A DNA stretch of 64,000 nt from Hirsutella rhossiliensis (GCF_020360975.1 NW_025408678.1:1984001-2048000); one strand, 5' to 3'; numbered from the stretch's first letter, positions 1-11,115 are shown. Numbers and translations are program-made. Notes: a model not told the origin generated them from the sequence alone.

Positions 1-3000
1 TTAGTCCTAAATCGCCTAGATCTTTATAGGGTCCGCTTATATACCTACGCCTACGTAGATAATAAAGCCTAGGTACTTAACCCTCTTAACCTTAAATTTA
101 TACTTATCCGGGTCGAGGTAGAGCCTATAAAGTTAGAGGCGCTTTAGGACCCTCCGTACTTTCTATATATAGTCCTTATAAGAGCCGCTTATATAGATAA
201 GGATATTATCTACGTATATAGAGGCGAACTTATCGAGGAAGTCCTAAAGTACGTTATTAATATAACGCTAGAAGGTAGCGGGCGCTCTTAAGAGGCTAAA
301 GGGCGTTATAAGCTACTTAAATAAGCTATAGCGTATATAGAACGCCGTCTTCTACTCGTTACCCTCTAAGATCCGTACCTTATAGAACGCCTATTTTATA
401 TCTAGCTTCGTAAACTACTTTGCCTTCGAAAGGTTATAGAGCGTATCTAAGATTAGGGGCAAGGGGTAGCGGTCCGGCCTTATAATTGCGTTTAGGGCCC
501 TATAGTTGTAATAGAACCGTATCCCGCCCCTTAGTTTACGTATAAATAAGACCGGCGCTCTTACTTCGGAGCTACTTACTTAAATAAAACCCTTATCTAA
601 GAGGTCCCTTAGCGTCTTCTTTAGTACTAGTAGCTCCGCGTATAATATACTATATAGCGGTCCGAACGGTATAGGTAGTTCCTGCCCCTTCTTATTAGTA
701 TAGAGTACGATCCTATAGTCTACCCCTAGCTTATACGGGTTAAGCTTATCCGCTTCCTAGGACTTAAATAGCGGTAGGAGGTCGTAAAAGCGCTCCGGTA
801 TCTATTGCTATAGCTTAGAGGGCGACTTTAGCTTCTTTATTTAGAGGGCCTTATCGATATCCGCTAAGCTAACTACGTAGACCGCTATATTAGCCGCTGC
901 CCGGCCTTGCCCCTACTTTACCCGTTATACGGTTCCTATAAAGATAGAGGCAAGGACTTCTTATACTAAGTATAAAGCTTATACGCTTAGTCCTACGCTT
1001 ATAGAACCGTCGTCGTAGCGGACCTACCGTTATATAGGCCTAAACTATAGCTTCCTTTAGTATAGAACCGAGTATAACTCTATATATAATAACTAGGGTT
1101 TCCCGAGGATTAAGGGAAACTCTAGTTAAGGGATTATATAGGCTACGATAAGCTTATAGTAACCGTCGACCTCTATAGCTAGCTATATAATACCCTTAAT
1201 TACCGCACCCTTTATCGCGCCTAAGGCGCCCTTTACTCGCCTTAGGGCGATCTTTTCTACTAGCACTTATATCTCTCGCGTAAGCGCCTCGTTAACTACG
1301 GCGTAGTACTAATAGCCCTTATCTATAAAGGCGGCAATAGGTAAGGAGTTATTAATTATAACCTATATTAAAGTAAGCTCCTCTTTTATATAGGCGGATA
1401 ATTCTTCCTTTTCCTTTACTAGTACTAGTAATTAGGGCTCTAGAGCCCGTCTTTACTCTAGAGCTACTCTTTTTCCTCTAGGCCTAGGGGGGCAGAGTCC
1501 TCCTTATCGTCTAAGGCGAGGAGCGGTTTTATCTTCGCTACTTAAACTACTATAGGCCGCTTAGCTAAAAAGAAGGGGCATTTTAATATAAAGTACGTAG
1601 ATACTCCGTAACGTAGGTAGCAGCCGTTAGCCTTCCTCTTCCCGATTTCCTTACTCGTTACCTACTTCGCCCGCTACTTAGAGTGCGGGGCGGTATAGGG
1701 GGTGGTCGACGGCGTCTTCTTACCGCGTCTAGCCTAGTCTATATAGGTAGCCGATATTAGGGTATCCCCGTCTATATCGATAGCCGGTTATTTATCTTAT
1801 AGAGGGGCGGTAATCCCGTCGCCGCTATACGGCGTGCGCTTACGGAGCTTTTAGAAACGCGGCGTCTACTTATAGCCCTAAGCTACCTTTATTAACCGGC
1901 TTATATACTCGCCGTAGTTAGTAGGTATAATTACGGGGATAAGTAGCTCTCGTAGGGCCGGCGTAATCGAATTCTATAGCTATATAAGCTTCGCGCTATC
2001 TTCCTATACTATAGTCCCCGCTGCCTATAAGAGCGTCTTTTCGAAATCGGGAAGGAATTCGCTAAAGGTTTATCCGTCTCTCTACTTAAGGGTCCGTAGC
2101 CTATCTTACGCCTTCTCCCGCTCCTATACGTTGCCGAACGTATATATAAGGTATTAGAAGAAGTCTTATAGGTCGCGTCTACCCCTAGGGCCGCCCTTAT
2201 CCTAGAATCCGGAGATCCGCTATATCTAGGGCTCCGGCAGCGTATAGAGGAGCGAATACTACGCTATATCGCGATAGCTATTTAGGCCCTATTTCTCGTT
2301 AGTTATAAACTTCGTCTATAGCCGGCTAAGGAAGAAGTAAAAGGACTCTAGCTTACCGTCCTAAGTCGGCTAAGGGAGCGGCTTCCTCGTTAGTAGTATC
2401 GCCGCCGTAACTAGCGTTATAGAGGTCGTAGGGGTTAAAGCCGGTCTCGTAGACGGCTCCCTTAGTATAGCGAGAACCTCGTCCTTCTCGCTAGCCGTCG
2501 CGCTTTTAATCGCTTCTAGGATAGCTACGATACTTCCTATCCGTCTAGGGAGGGGCGGAGTACTTCCTCGAGGGGGAGGCGCCCTCTCTAGAAAGATATC
2601 TATTAGATCTATTAATTAATAGCTTATACTATCACGGAGTAGGTAGAGGCGTATACGTAGGTGCTGTCTATAGGATAATATTAATAAGCTATATAGAGCT
2701 CTCCTATGCGCGGCTAGCCCGTATATATATATACGGGATCCGGCCCTCCGTACGTAACTATACGGCTTAGGCCGTAGCCTAAGCCTATAACCTATAATAG
2801 TTAAAGACTCTTATACTTAGCTAGCTACGAAGAAGCTAGTAGGTTCTTAGTAGAAAAAGCTCCTAGGTAGGCCGTATAGGTCTTCTTAATACAGTTAGTT
2901 ATATAACCTCTTAAGGGAGCTATTAAGGTCTCGAGCTTTAAAAGCTACTACCTAAGAGTCTCTTCCTCTTAAAGATTAATTAGCTTTACGGTATTAACGG

Positions 3001-3470
3001 ATTCCGTTATCGCCGTACGAGTAGTAGTTAGCAGCTTCGTTTCGTAAAGGTATTCCTTACGGTAACTCTCGTAGTTACCTAAGGCAGCAGAAAAAGCTCT
3101 CTGCTATACGGAGGTTAGCTCGGAGAAGAGGGATACTCCCTCTATAAATTCCGTTGCCCTAGGACGAAGAGGGGGCTCGAGAGGGTCCTACTTATTAGAG
3201 AAGACTAAATTATAGATAGTTCTATCTATACGAGCCCGTAGCTCCTTTACCTACTTATCCTAATCTTAGGGCTCTATAAGAATCGTCTTATAGACCGTAG
3301 GGACGGTAGAGGAGTCGGTTTTCGTTATTATTGCGGAAGAGAAGGGGTAGAAAAGTTAGGTAAAAATCGGCTTTTTTAATAAGAGGGGTAAAAGGAAGCT
3401 ATAAGGGATATAAGAAAGGTGCCTTTTATAGCAGCCGGAAGGTATAGGAATTCTATTCCTCCTAGGCTTA
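1..3470 (-). mobile_element. Ty3/gypsy retrotransposon relic (gag, protease, RT), RIP-inactivated, cut by the window edge
   Basis: Read right to left on the minus strand, this is the first half of a gypsy polyprotein. A Gag-like domain lies at about 3000-2000. A mutated CCHC zinc knuckle follows at about 1665-1620, then an aspartic-protease-like stretch near 1350-1150. Reverse transcriptase runs from about 900 to the edge, with an LDKGFI block, an APVLFIRK block, a RYPLPLI block and the catalytic motif YVDNILIY (normally YVDDILIY) at about 200-220. RNase H and integrase would lie left of the window. Nearly every stop is TAA or TAG where CAA, CAG or TGG is expected, so the element is dead through RIP. 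Superfamily assignment is firm; domain edges are approximate. Confidence 0.9.
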
Positions 3471-3950
3471 TAACTCTTACGTAGAGAGATATAAAAAGTA
3501 TATAAAAATATATAAAGGTAAAATTAAAAGTAAGGGGTCGGATAGGTAGGGCAGAGAGATTTAATTCTTATAGGAGCAGTAATTATAGTAGGGGAGTGAT
3601 TATTATATTGCCTTAATTATCCTTCTTTCCTCTATCTAACGCCCCTCTTTATACCTATCTAGCATCTTAATTAATAAAGAAGATCTTACTTAAAGAAGCT
3701 ATTAATATCCTTTCGACTACCGATCTTTTTACTGGTTTTTCCCCTCTTTTCTAGCCGTTGCCGGTATATCCGTCTTATCTTTCGCTACCTCTATAGGAAG
3801 CTATCGCTACTTCTGCTTCCCTATATACCCCTACCCTCCTTTCTGCACCTCCTTTTAGCTCCTTCCTTAAAACCTATTTTTTAGCTTCCTAGGTCCCTTA
3901 TACTAAGGGATATCTCTAAGAACTACGAAATTAGGCCACGCTTCGCGATA
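3471..3950 (-). repeat. 480-bp LTR, 5' LTR of the gypsy relic to its left
   Basis: On the minus strand it begins TATCGCGAAG, which is TGTCGCGAAG after RIP, and ends GTAAGAGTTA. A same-length copy lies in opposite orientation at 43203-43682. That copy still has the TG start and many CA/TG sites, so the two show RIP acting differently on copies of one sequence. Gag coding begins roughly 200 bases downstream, as expected for a 5' LTR. I found no target duplication around this LTR alone, which argues against a solo LTR. Confidence 0.85.
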
Positions 3951-3989
3951 ACTAATACTTATATAGCCGATATTATATACTTTAATATA

Positions 3990-6803
3990 CCCGTTAGCAG
4001 GGCCTCTAATCGCTAACTAAGGGGCCCCTTTCCCTTAGTTAGGCCTAAAATTCCTAGCTAGCCCTAAAACTCCTAAACGCGCGCCTAGTAAGTAAATCCG
4101 GGCAAATAGCCGCTATAGCGTCCTATAAATATCTAAATAAATATTCTAGATATATAAATTATAGACCTAATCGCCTTTATTTATTAAGGCTATTAACGAT
4201 ATAGAAAATATATATTATATAGCGTTGCGCGGTATTAAGGCGCGCACGTATTAATATTAAAGTATATAGCATATATTCGGCTCTTCTTAATTTATATACC
4301 TTCTTAATCTTAATTCGGGGCCTAAGAAGCTCGGAAGTATTATACGATCTCTTAAAGCTTCTTCTACCCTAGAATAAGTAGTATTAGGATAACTAGCGGC
4401 GGCGATAGCGGCGTAGCTCCCGGCGGCGGCGATAACCTTAATATACTATTAACCTTATTAAAGAGGCAGTATATAGTATAGAATTAAGTAGGGCTTCTTA
4501 TATATTCTCGTTAAGCGTAGGCTCGTTTAATTTACTTGTTTTATAGGGCTTAGGTTAAGGCTTCTTTTCTAATAATATAATAATCTTAATAGACTGCTCT
4601 TTTTAAAGGTAAGGCTATTAAATTAACTATAGAGGCCGCGCTAAAGCGTAAGCTTTATTAACGGCTTCTTTCTTAGTAGCTATACGCTACGTGCGTATTA
4701 TATCGATCGTAAACTAGTCTCGTAGTCTAAGGAGTCTATTATATACTACTTCGCTACTCTTTAGGGCAAGGAATCTCTTACTCTTCCCGACGAAGTTAAG
4801 CTATTATTTAATAGTTAGTCTCTTTATCTTTCCGTTTACGAGCTATACCTTATTTTTACGGTATTCGTTAAGGAGCTACTATCGCTCGCGCTATATAATG
4901 CTATGTATTAGGAGGAGCTATTAATATTAATTTTTCTCTTCTTTAAGCTAAAGCGTATATTTATAAGATTTACGGATATCTTCTAGGCTAACGCTAGTAT
5001 AGAAAGTGCCCTCGGTAGCCTTAATATCCTTACCGCGCCTCGGGCGGCTGCTTATCTTCTCGATATATTATAGGCGGTCTTTATAGTACTTAGCTAGTAT
5101 ATAGCTAAGAAGAGATACCTTTATAATAGTCTAGGAGACGTTAGAAAGCCTACTACGCGTTAGAGAGCTTATAATCTCGACGCGTTCGAAGGTCTTATAT
5201 AGTATCGGCAGCTTATTAAAAGCGTGTTTCCTTAGGAAGGAGCGATGCGAACGCTAGGTTAACAGCCTATAATGCCTTTAGCTGCTCGGCTACGAGCTTC
5301 TTACTCTATAGGAGGGTAGATATTTATTTTTTTAAAGCCCCCTATAATATAATACGCTACGAAGCCCTCTTTAAACCCTTCTTAGAAAGACTTAAGGAAA
5401 TCGTGCCTTATAAAGTTTAGCCCCCTTAACTCGATAAATTTATATACGATTTTCTACTATACGTGCTTAAGAGGCTAGAAAACGCCTATATCGAGTAGAT
5501 AAAGGATATACGTTAAACGTAAAGGGAATACCGCAACGATAATATTAAATTTAATATAATATTAGATAAAATTAAGGCCTATATACCTAGTAAAGCTATT
5601 AATAATAAAAAGATAATAAATTCACTTATTTTCTAGTATAAGGCGTAGCTCTGCTTTTAAAGGGATATTCGGGCTTTCTATACTACTTATTTATACTAAA
5701 CTACTCCTTAAGGGTCTTTCCGGTATATTAGGTATAGGTAGACCGCTTCTAAGATAATATATTAAACTAGTAAATCTAATTAAACGTTATTTTACTATTA
5801 CTAAAGCTTATATCGGATTATATAAATTATATATTATCGGGGGCGTTAATCTCGGCCTAAGACTTATAAGGGAAGGTCTTAAATACTAGCTAAGGCGGGA
5901 TTATATCCCTAACCGCGTTAGTAGCGGTAATAAGCGTATAAGACTTACGATTCTCTAAGCTAGAGACTTAAGGGCGTAAATAACGCGTTATATATACTAT
6001 AATAACGTAAATATATTCTTATAGACTTTTAATATAGATACTATAATCGTCTTTATTTTAGACCTTTAAGGGGCCGATTCCGAATAAGCTAATAATCTCC
6101 TTAAGCTTTAAGAAGAACTTCTTAACGTATAATATATCGTTAGCTTTAAATACCTTCCTAGACTTCTCTACGGCCTTTAAATATATAGTTCGAAGCTCTA
6201 GGTAGTCCTAAAGCTAATAACGATACTAGTTTCTGCTTAGTAGCTTCGCGTTAGGGTTATAGCGCTAAAGGAGCGTTAAAGCGGCCGATTCGACCTATAT
6301 CTTACTCGCTAGGAAGCTAGAGCGTTATAGCTATATTATATAGGCGGTAATAGCATTGTCTTCGTTATCTAAGAGCAGCCTTAGCCGGCTACAGCTTCGA
6401 ACGCGACCCTAAAGCTATCGTAGATGCCGCTTAACGCCGTCTTATACCATAGAGCTCGGTATACCGAAGATCTAAGCCGCCTACCGTATTATAACTGCTG
6501 TAGGGAGCGCGCGGCGCGTCTAACGGCGCCGCCCTTATATAAGGGCATCGCGAGAGTCTATAACTAGCTCTATAGCCCTTAACGTGGCCGTCGGCTTAAG
6601 CCCGACGGATATATTAAGACATTGAAATACGTGCTACGCATCACGCGTTCTTATATTTTAGTGGGAATGCGCACTAATTACGAAGCAGCTACGATAGCGG
6701 GGCTGTAAGCGCGCGTCCGGGAGTTTTAGGGCTGTCCGGGAATTTTACGCCCAACTAAGGGGAAGGGGCCCCTTGGTTGGCTGCTAGAGGCCCCGCCAAC
6801 GGG
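3990..6803 (-). mobile_element. Fot1/pogo-like (Tc1/mariner superfamily) DNA transposon relic with TIRs
   Basis: A 2,814-bp element flanked by TA on both sides (3988-3989 and 6804-6805), the target duplication of this superfamily. Terminal inverted repeats of about 95 bp lie at 3990-4085 and 6709-6803; each starts CCCGTT(A/G)GC(A/G)GGGCCTCTA from its own end. The transposase reads on the minus strand from about 6570 downward. The left TIR has lost its CA/TG sites while the right TIR is nearly intact, so RIP covered only part of the element. Its orientation and ends are clear; activity is impossible because the gene is full of stops. Confidence 0.88.
5000..6570 (-). pseudogene. Fot1/pogo-type DDE transposase pseudogene
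   Basis: The minus strand reads a helix-turn-helix-like block near 6470 (AAQIFGIPSSMV, Q inferred from a RIP stop). It is followed by a CENP-B/HTH-Tnp-like segment (DNEDNAITAYIIQL, LRTIYLKAVEKSRK) and the junction ANDILYVKKFFLKLKEIIS before the DDE domain. The first catalytic Asp region, normally WNMDE, reads NKDDYSI near 6040, consistent with RIP changes. These blocks are typical of fungal Fot1/Pot-like transposases. Stops are TAA/TAG at expected Gln/Trp codons throughout. The C-terminal third, below about 5600, is too degraded to follow, so the left limit is a guess. Confidence 0.75.
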
Positions 6804-6805
6804 TA

Positions 6806-7860
6806 CCCGTGCCACGCTACACTTATTTTCACGTTCGTTCCTTACCAGCTCTATAAGCTGGTGCTAGACACCGTAGTAGCCGGTACACCGTAATAGCTAG
6901 ATTTTTCACCGTCTGCCTTTAATCTGCTTTATTCTACCCTCGTTACTTTATTTTATATTAAGCAATATAGAAGCGCGTATTCTAGAAGCGATATAATATA
7001 TAGGCAATATCCTTAATATAAAAGTTGCTAATATAGCCTAATAATTTGGTATTCTACGCTATCGATTACGTTACCGCCTCGAAGGCCGTCCTCCTAAGGT
7101 AGGCCGACTAGCTACGAATATAAAGTTATCGAGCCTAGAAGAGGCAGTATTATATCGCTATATCGATCGCCTTAATAACATTAACCTTACGGTGCGCCCT
7201 AAGTTTATTACCGATACGGTAAATAATATTTTACGTAAGCGATCCGGTTAAGCTAATTTAGTTATCGGTAGTAAGTAAACCTCTTACTTTCTAAAGCGTT
7301 ACGGTTACTTTAAGAAGCTCTAAAAATACTTTACTTAGGAGCGCTAGGTATCGGAGGACCTTATAAGAGTTACCTATTATTTCTAAAATCTCTAGTAAGT
7401 TATCTAAGAGAAGGTTATACTACCTAAGGATATCTAGAATATAGATAAGATAGGATTACGTATTAAAGTTAGTAAGGATTAGCTAATTATTACTAAAAGA
7501 AAGCGAGCTTATTATTTTAGTATCCCTAAGAATAGAGAATCTACCGCTAATATCGAGGCAATCTTAGTAAGCGGAGAGTCTATTCTATATTTCTTAATTC
7601 TATCTAGATAGATATATATAACTTTATGGTATCAAATACCGGGACTAGACCCCGACACGGCCATCCGACCTACGTTAAGCGGTTACCTACTTAAACGACG
7701 AAATCAGCTTAGAATGGCTTCATTATTTTAACAAACATTCGACAAAGACCTCGAGAAGCTCGAAGCGTTTATTAATTCTCGATTGCCACGGCTCCCACCA
7801 CAAGAGGCAGTTTATTCAGTATTGCGACCAACATGACATCATTTTCGGACGTCACTGAAC
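6806..7860 (+). pseudogene. Second pogo/Fot1-like DDE transposase relic, half RIP-mutated and half intact in composition
   Basis: Plus-strand reading from about 6960 gives an HTH region and a DDE_1-type core. Recognisable blocks are TSYFLKRYGYFKKL (about 7280), ILPKDIQNIDKIGLRIKV (7430), an AYYFSIPKNRE block (7510), WYQIPGLDPDTAIRPT (7630) and LLILDCHGSHHKRQFIQYC (7770), the last holding the second catalytic Asp. Frame changes between blocks, plus stops, make it a pseudogene. Up to about 7625 it has the RIP signature; beyond that CA and TG are frequent again. 6806-6960 is mostly non-RIP sequence with no recognised coding. The protein ends in unrelated sequence near 7860, so the C-terminus is lost. 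It differs from the transposase at 5000-6570 and lies on the opposite strand. Confidence 0.72.
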
Positions 7861-9590
7861 TGTGCAGCTGCGAACGGTCACGAGGATGTCGTCCATCTAA
7901 TCCCTGAAGAAGGCGACTACTTCGACTTCAAGGGATTCCATATCATATAGAGAACTCATGTAAAGTTATGGGCGAGTCGAACAATCCGAATGAGCGCAAG
8001 TCCAACGTGGCGAAGGGGTTATACCAGAGGACCTTCGTCAGACATTCAGCCATTTATGCGGTACACATGTGGAAATTCCTACCGTCGCCTTCCAAACATT
8101 TACTTTCGAAATCATGCGGTGATTTTTCAGGAAGATTCAACAAAATTGAGGGAGAGCATACATGTTTGCGCAGGAGTGCTCGTCGAAACTAACACACAGG
8201 ATCTCCAGGCGATTGCACGATTCCAGGGACAGCTTGGATACCCAGACACACTTGGAGGGTTTTTAAGGTGCCGTGTCTCACCCCTCACCACCACTACCTG
8301 GAAATCTGTCATCTCACCCACAAATCAACGTGTGTGCTCGGTCCACTGGCCATTTGCAAAATACCGCTCAGCCTTTCCGGAATACGCCGCCTGTGGGTCG
8401 GGATACCATCCATCTGGGACGCCAGCCGCCGCCTCTGCCTCTCTCTGAAGGCGACGCCTTTTAGGGCAGCCAGTAGGTGGCCCATTGGTTGCAACTAATG
8501 TCTCATACGAGTAGCCCGGACCTCTAGCTTGCCGGTTGGTTACATATCGCGACGAATGTCCCGTCGCGCTTCGGTGTTCAATCTTGATGAGGTGCTCGTG
8601 GGTTACCTCACTTCTGTTATTCGTGCCAAGCAGCCGGACCTTAAAATGGGGCTTCGCCGATCTTCCGCCCGATGCCGTCTTTGGAGTGCTCCTATTGAAA
8701 TGTATCAGGCTGATTGCCGAGACGTCTTGACCTGGCTAACGAATCTCCTAAAGCGCATACATACAAGATGGCGACTTCATAGTATTCACCTTCTTCGGCG
8801 ATTTGGCGGGCCAGCCGCTCCATGGCGGTTGCGAGGCCACCGTTCGGCGTGCTGCATGCCCATTCAACATGTACAGACATTGTGAAGGCGCAAGCTGTGA
8901 GGGTTTTTCAAAGGAAAGCGAAGGTGGTTGGAGTGCCGAATAGGCAACAGGCACGCAATCGACGGCGTAAAAGACGATGGCGCACGTAAGAAACATGCGG
9001 GCAAACGTGCGATTGGAGATTTATGGTCGTACGAGTAGCAATATATAGTTATATTATATCGTCTACACCTGGCGTGGTCTACGAACGCTGTTTCTATGCA
9101 GGCCGTGGCTAACATGCGGAAGTACTTATAGAATCCTCTTAGGCACCTAGAGCCCTGTAGCTGGTCCCCATAGCGGGAGCTGGCAGGATCCAATCAATTA
9201 AATGCCCGCATCCGTGAGAAAAATGGGGAAGTCATGCCATTAGGCTTTTGTGGTTGCGCCATTAACAATACCCATAAATAGACCGGAAGCTGAGCGTGAG
9301 TGTCTCTCGGTGGGTCGAACAAGGGTGCATGTTGCCGCGCGGGCAAGTCGTGGGTCATCCAGTGCAGCCAGCCGCGTGTCGATTGGCTAGTGGCGCGAAA
9401 AGTCGATGCGAACACGGGTTCAGCGTAGGCGCCCACACCGAAAATAGCCTGTACTGTGGTCAGGTGCAAAATTGCGGCCTCGGCCCCACAACTTCAATGA
9501 GTCATCTGCTCTAAAATATCTCTTGCCCCTCATCCGTTCCTTCTGAATCTTTACAACTTTTGTATGATCGTCTCCCCTCTCTCCATATTC
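7861..9590. other. Non-RIP intergenic sequence of gene island A, no supported gene
   Basis: Base composition is ordinary, with CA/TG present. Several reading frames of 60-150 codons overlap on both strands (for example 7990-8448 plus and 8748-8996 minus). None shows a domain I recognise, a consistent frame preference or convincing splice sites. A short frame at 8870-8988 ends in a basic tail (VGVPNRQQARNRRRKRR) and could be the end of a decayed gene. The final 90 bases before 9637 are pyrimidine-rich, as in fungal core promoters, and probably hold the kinase promoter and 5' UTR. Confidence 0.5.
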
Positions 9591-9636
9591 ATTACGCTTG
9601 AGAGTCCAGCTTTTTTTTACTCCGACATCTTTGAAC

Positions 9637-11115
9637 ATGTCGTACCTTGAGGAAGACAATGTTACACGCTTCCTTCTCCCCCAGGGCGTCGGCAACACGG
9701 AAGACATAGAGAGATACCAGCCCGGGGGTTTTCATCCTGTTCACCTAGGTGACAGATATGATGACGGACGCTATAGAGTTGTACACAAGCTCGGCGCCGG
9801 TGGGTTTTCCACTGTTTGGCTTGCGCGAGACGAGAATGAGGAAAAGTGGGTGGCTCTGAAAATCGTTGATGCTGAGCATTCCGCTTCGACTGCTACAAAG
9901 AGTGTCATCAGTCGCTCAGCCTTGCGGGACAGCGGAGCACAGTTTGTGGCGGAGCATCACCGACACTTTTCCTTCGACGGACCAAACGGGCGCCATTTAT
10001 GCCTCGTTCTGCCCGTCCTCGGCCCGTCGATGTCCGAGCTATCGCATGGCCTCACTTGCCGACTCACAGCGCGGCTCGCTCGCAGAGTGGCTTATCAGGC
10101 CACGAAAGCGGTCGCAGACCTCCACTCACGAGGCCTATGTCATGGAGGTAAGTTGGTTCGTGCTCGCTTTGGGTTTGGCATAACAGCTAATAGAACGCTA
10201 GATGTAACCACAGGCAACCTTCTCCTGAGCATTTTAGACATCGACCACTATGAGGAAGGCGACATCTACCGCCTGTTCGGCCAACCGACGACGAGTGTGC
10301 TGGAGACAGAGTCTGGCATAACACCCGGTCCTGAAGCGCCACGATATATAGTGAAGAGCATTGACTTTCTGTCTACTCCATCAAATATCATCCGTCCTGA
10401 CGTCAACCTCGTTGACTTCGACCAATGCTACCCTACCTCTTCGCCGCCACAGAAAATGCTAGGTACCCCCATCGATTTTCTAGCGCCTGAAGTTGCAGTA
10501 GGCCTGGCAGCTGGTCCTGCGAGCGATGTTTGGGCTCTCGGTTGCTGCATATTTCGACTTAGGTCTGGAGAAGGCCCTTTTTCGAACCCCTTTGACGTCA
10601 CTTCTCCGGCGGATCTGCTAAGCTACATCATCCATACTCTGGGGGAAGATATGCCGCGTAAGTGGCAGGATAGTACCCTGTGGGACCCCGAGGGGCATCC
10701 GACAAAGGATGCTGACAAAGGAAAACCACATGAGCAGTGGTGGGATGGTGACGAAAGGTCCTTGCGAGATATGGTTTATAACATATGGGATGAACCAAAG
10801 ACCCGTGTCGTCCAGACCGGCAACCTGAAGTCGAGGCGGAGGTTTTGGCGTGAGCATGAGCACCAACCTTTTCCCCGGTGCTTCTCGGATATGGTGTGGA
10901 ACCCAAGAGCCATAAAGGTAGACAATGTCTATCTGTCCGGCTATAATGACGAGTGGGACATGCTGCTTGAGGCTCTGCCCAAGATACCAAAGCAGGAAGC
11001 TGCCTTGCTCTACGACCTCTTATCAAAGATCTTTGTCTATGATACGACAAGGCGTCCAACAGCTAGGGAGATGCTTAATCACCCTTGGTTTCATCTCGAT
11101 GAGCTCAGGTATTGA
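9637..11115 (+). CDS. SRPK-like serine/threonine protein kinase (one intron at 10148-10201)
   Basis: The spliced product is 474 residues. The glycine-rich loop is LGAGGFSTVW (52-61), the ATP-binding Lys is in WVALKIV (K75), and a PNGRHLCLVLPVLGPS block (116-131) matches fungal SRPK-like kinases. Splicing 10148-10201 (GTAAGT to CTAG, 54 nt) rebuilds the catalytic loop as CHGDVTTGN, with catalytic Asp171 and Mg-binding Asn176. Without splicing the frame stays open but the loop is broken by 18 residues. APE is LAPEV (265-267), followed by SDVWALGC and a terminal RRPTAREMLNHPWF. Oddities: DFG reads DFD (242-244), and I see no clear alpha-C Glu. I chose the ATG at 9637 (context GAACATGTC) over 9598 because homology-like sequence starts later and 9598 lies in a T-rich leader. 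Such kinases phosphorylate SR-type proteins in splicing control, but this divergent member may be a duplicated lineage gene. Its substrate is unknown. Confidence 0.88.
   Translation: MSYLEEDNVTRFLLPQGVGNTEDIERYQPGGFHPVHLGDRYDDGRYRVVHKLGAGGFSTVWLARDENEEKWVALKIVDAEHSASTATKSVISRSALRDSGAQFVAEHHRHFSFDGPNGRHLCLVLPVLGPSMSELSHGLTCRLTARLARRVAYQATKAVADLHSRGLCHGGKLVRARFGFGITANRTLDVTTGNLLLSILDIDHYEEGDIYRLFGQPTTSVLETESGITPGPEAPRYIVKSIDFLSTPSNIIRPDVNLVDFDQCYPTSSPPQKMLGTPIDFLAPEVAVGLAAGPASDVWALGCCIFRLRSGEGPFSNPFDVTSPADLLSYIIHTLGEDMPRKWQDSTLWDPEGHPTKDADKGKPHEQWWDGDERSLRDMVYNIWDEPKTRVVQTGNLKSRRRFWREHEHQPFPRCFSDMVWNPRAIKVDNVYLSGYNDEWDMLLEALPKIPKQEAALLYDLLSKIFVYDTTRRPTAREMLNHPWFHLDELRY
10148..10201 (+). other. 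54-nt spliceosomal intron inside the kinase catalytic loop
   Basis: The donor GTAAGT follows CATGGAG and the acceptor is ...CGCTAG before ATGTAACC. A CTAAT branch-like motif lies about 15 bases before the acceptor. Removal restores His-Gly-Asp plus the Thr-Thr-Gly-Asn segment. The length is a multiple of three and there is no in-frame stop, so it is easy to miss in annotation. Confidence 0.85.

Noticed and set aside
8692..8880. Minus-strand 62-codon frame (starts MSVHVEWACS) that looks protein-like
   Set aside because: Composition is plausible, but there is no recognisable family, no splice extension found and a competing plus-strand frame; too weak to call a gene.
9598..9636. Upstream ATG extending the kinase by 13 residues
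   Set aside because: The extension is encoded by a T-rich leader, lacks similarity to kinases, and the ATG at 9637 has a better context.
7968..9707. Overlapping frames of 60-152 codons on both strands upstream of the kinase
   Set aside because: They overlap one another in conflicting frames, show no domain, signal peptide or plausible exon structure, and look like chance openings in unmutated DNA.
10618..11059. Minus-strand frames inside the kinase gene
   Set aside because: Shadows of the kinase coding sequence.
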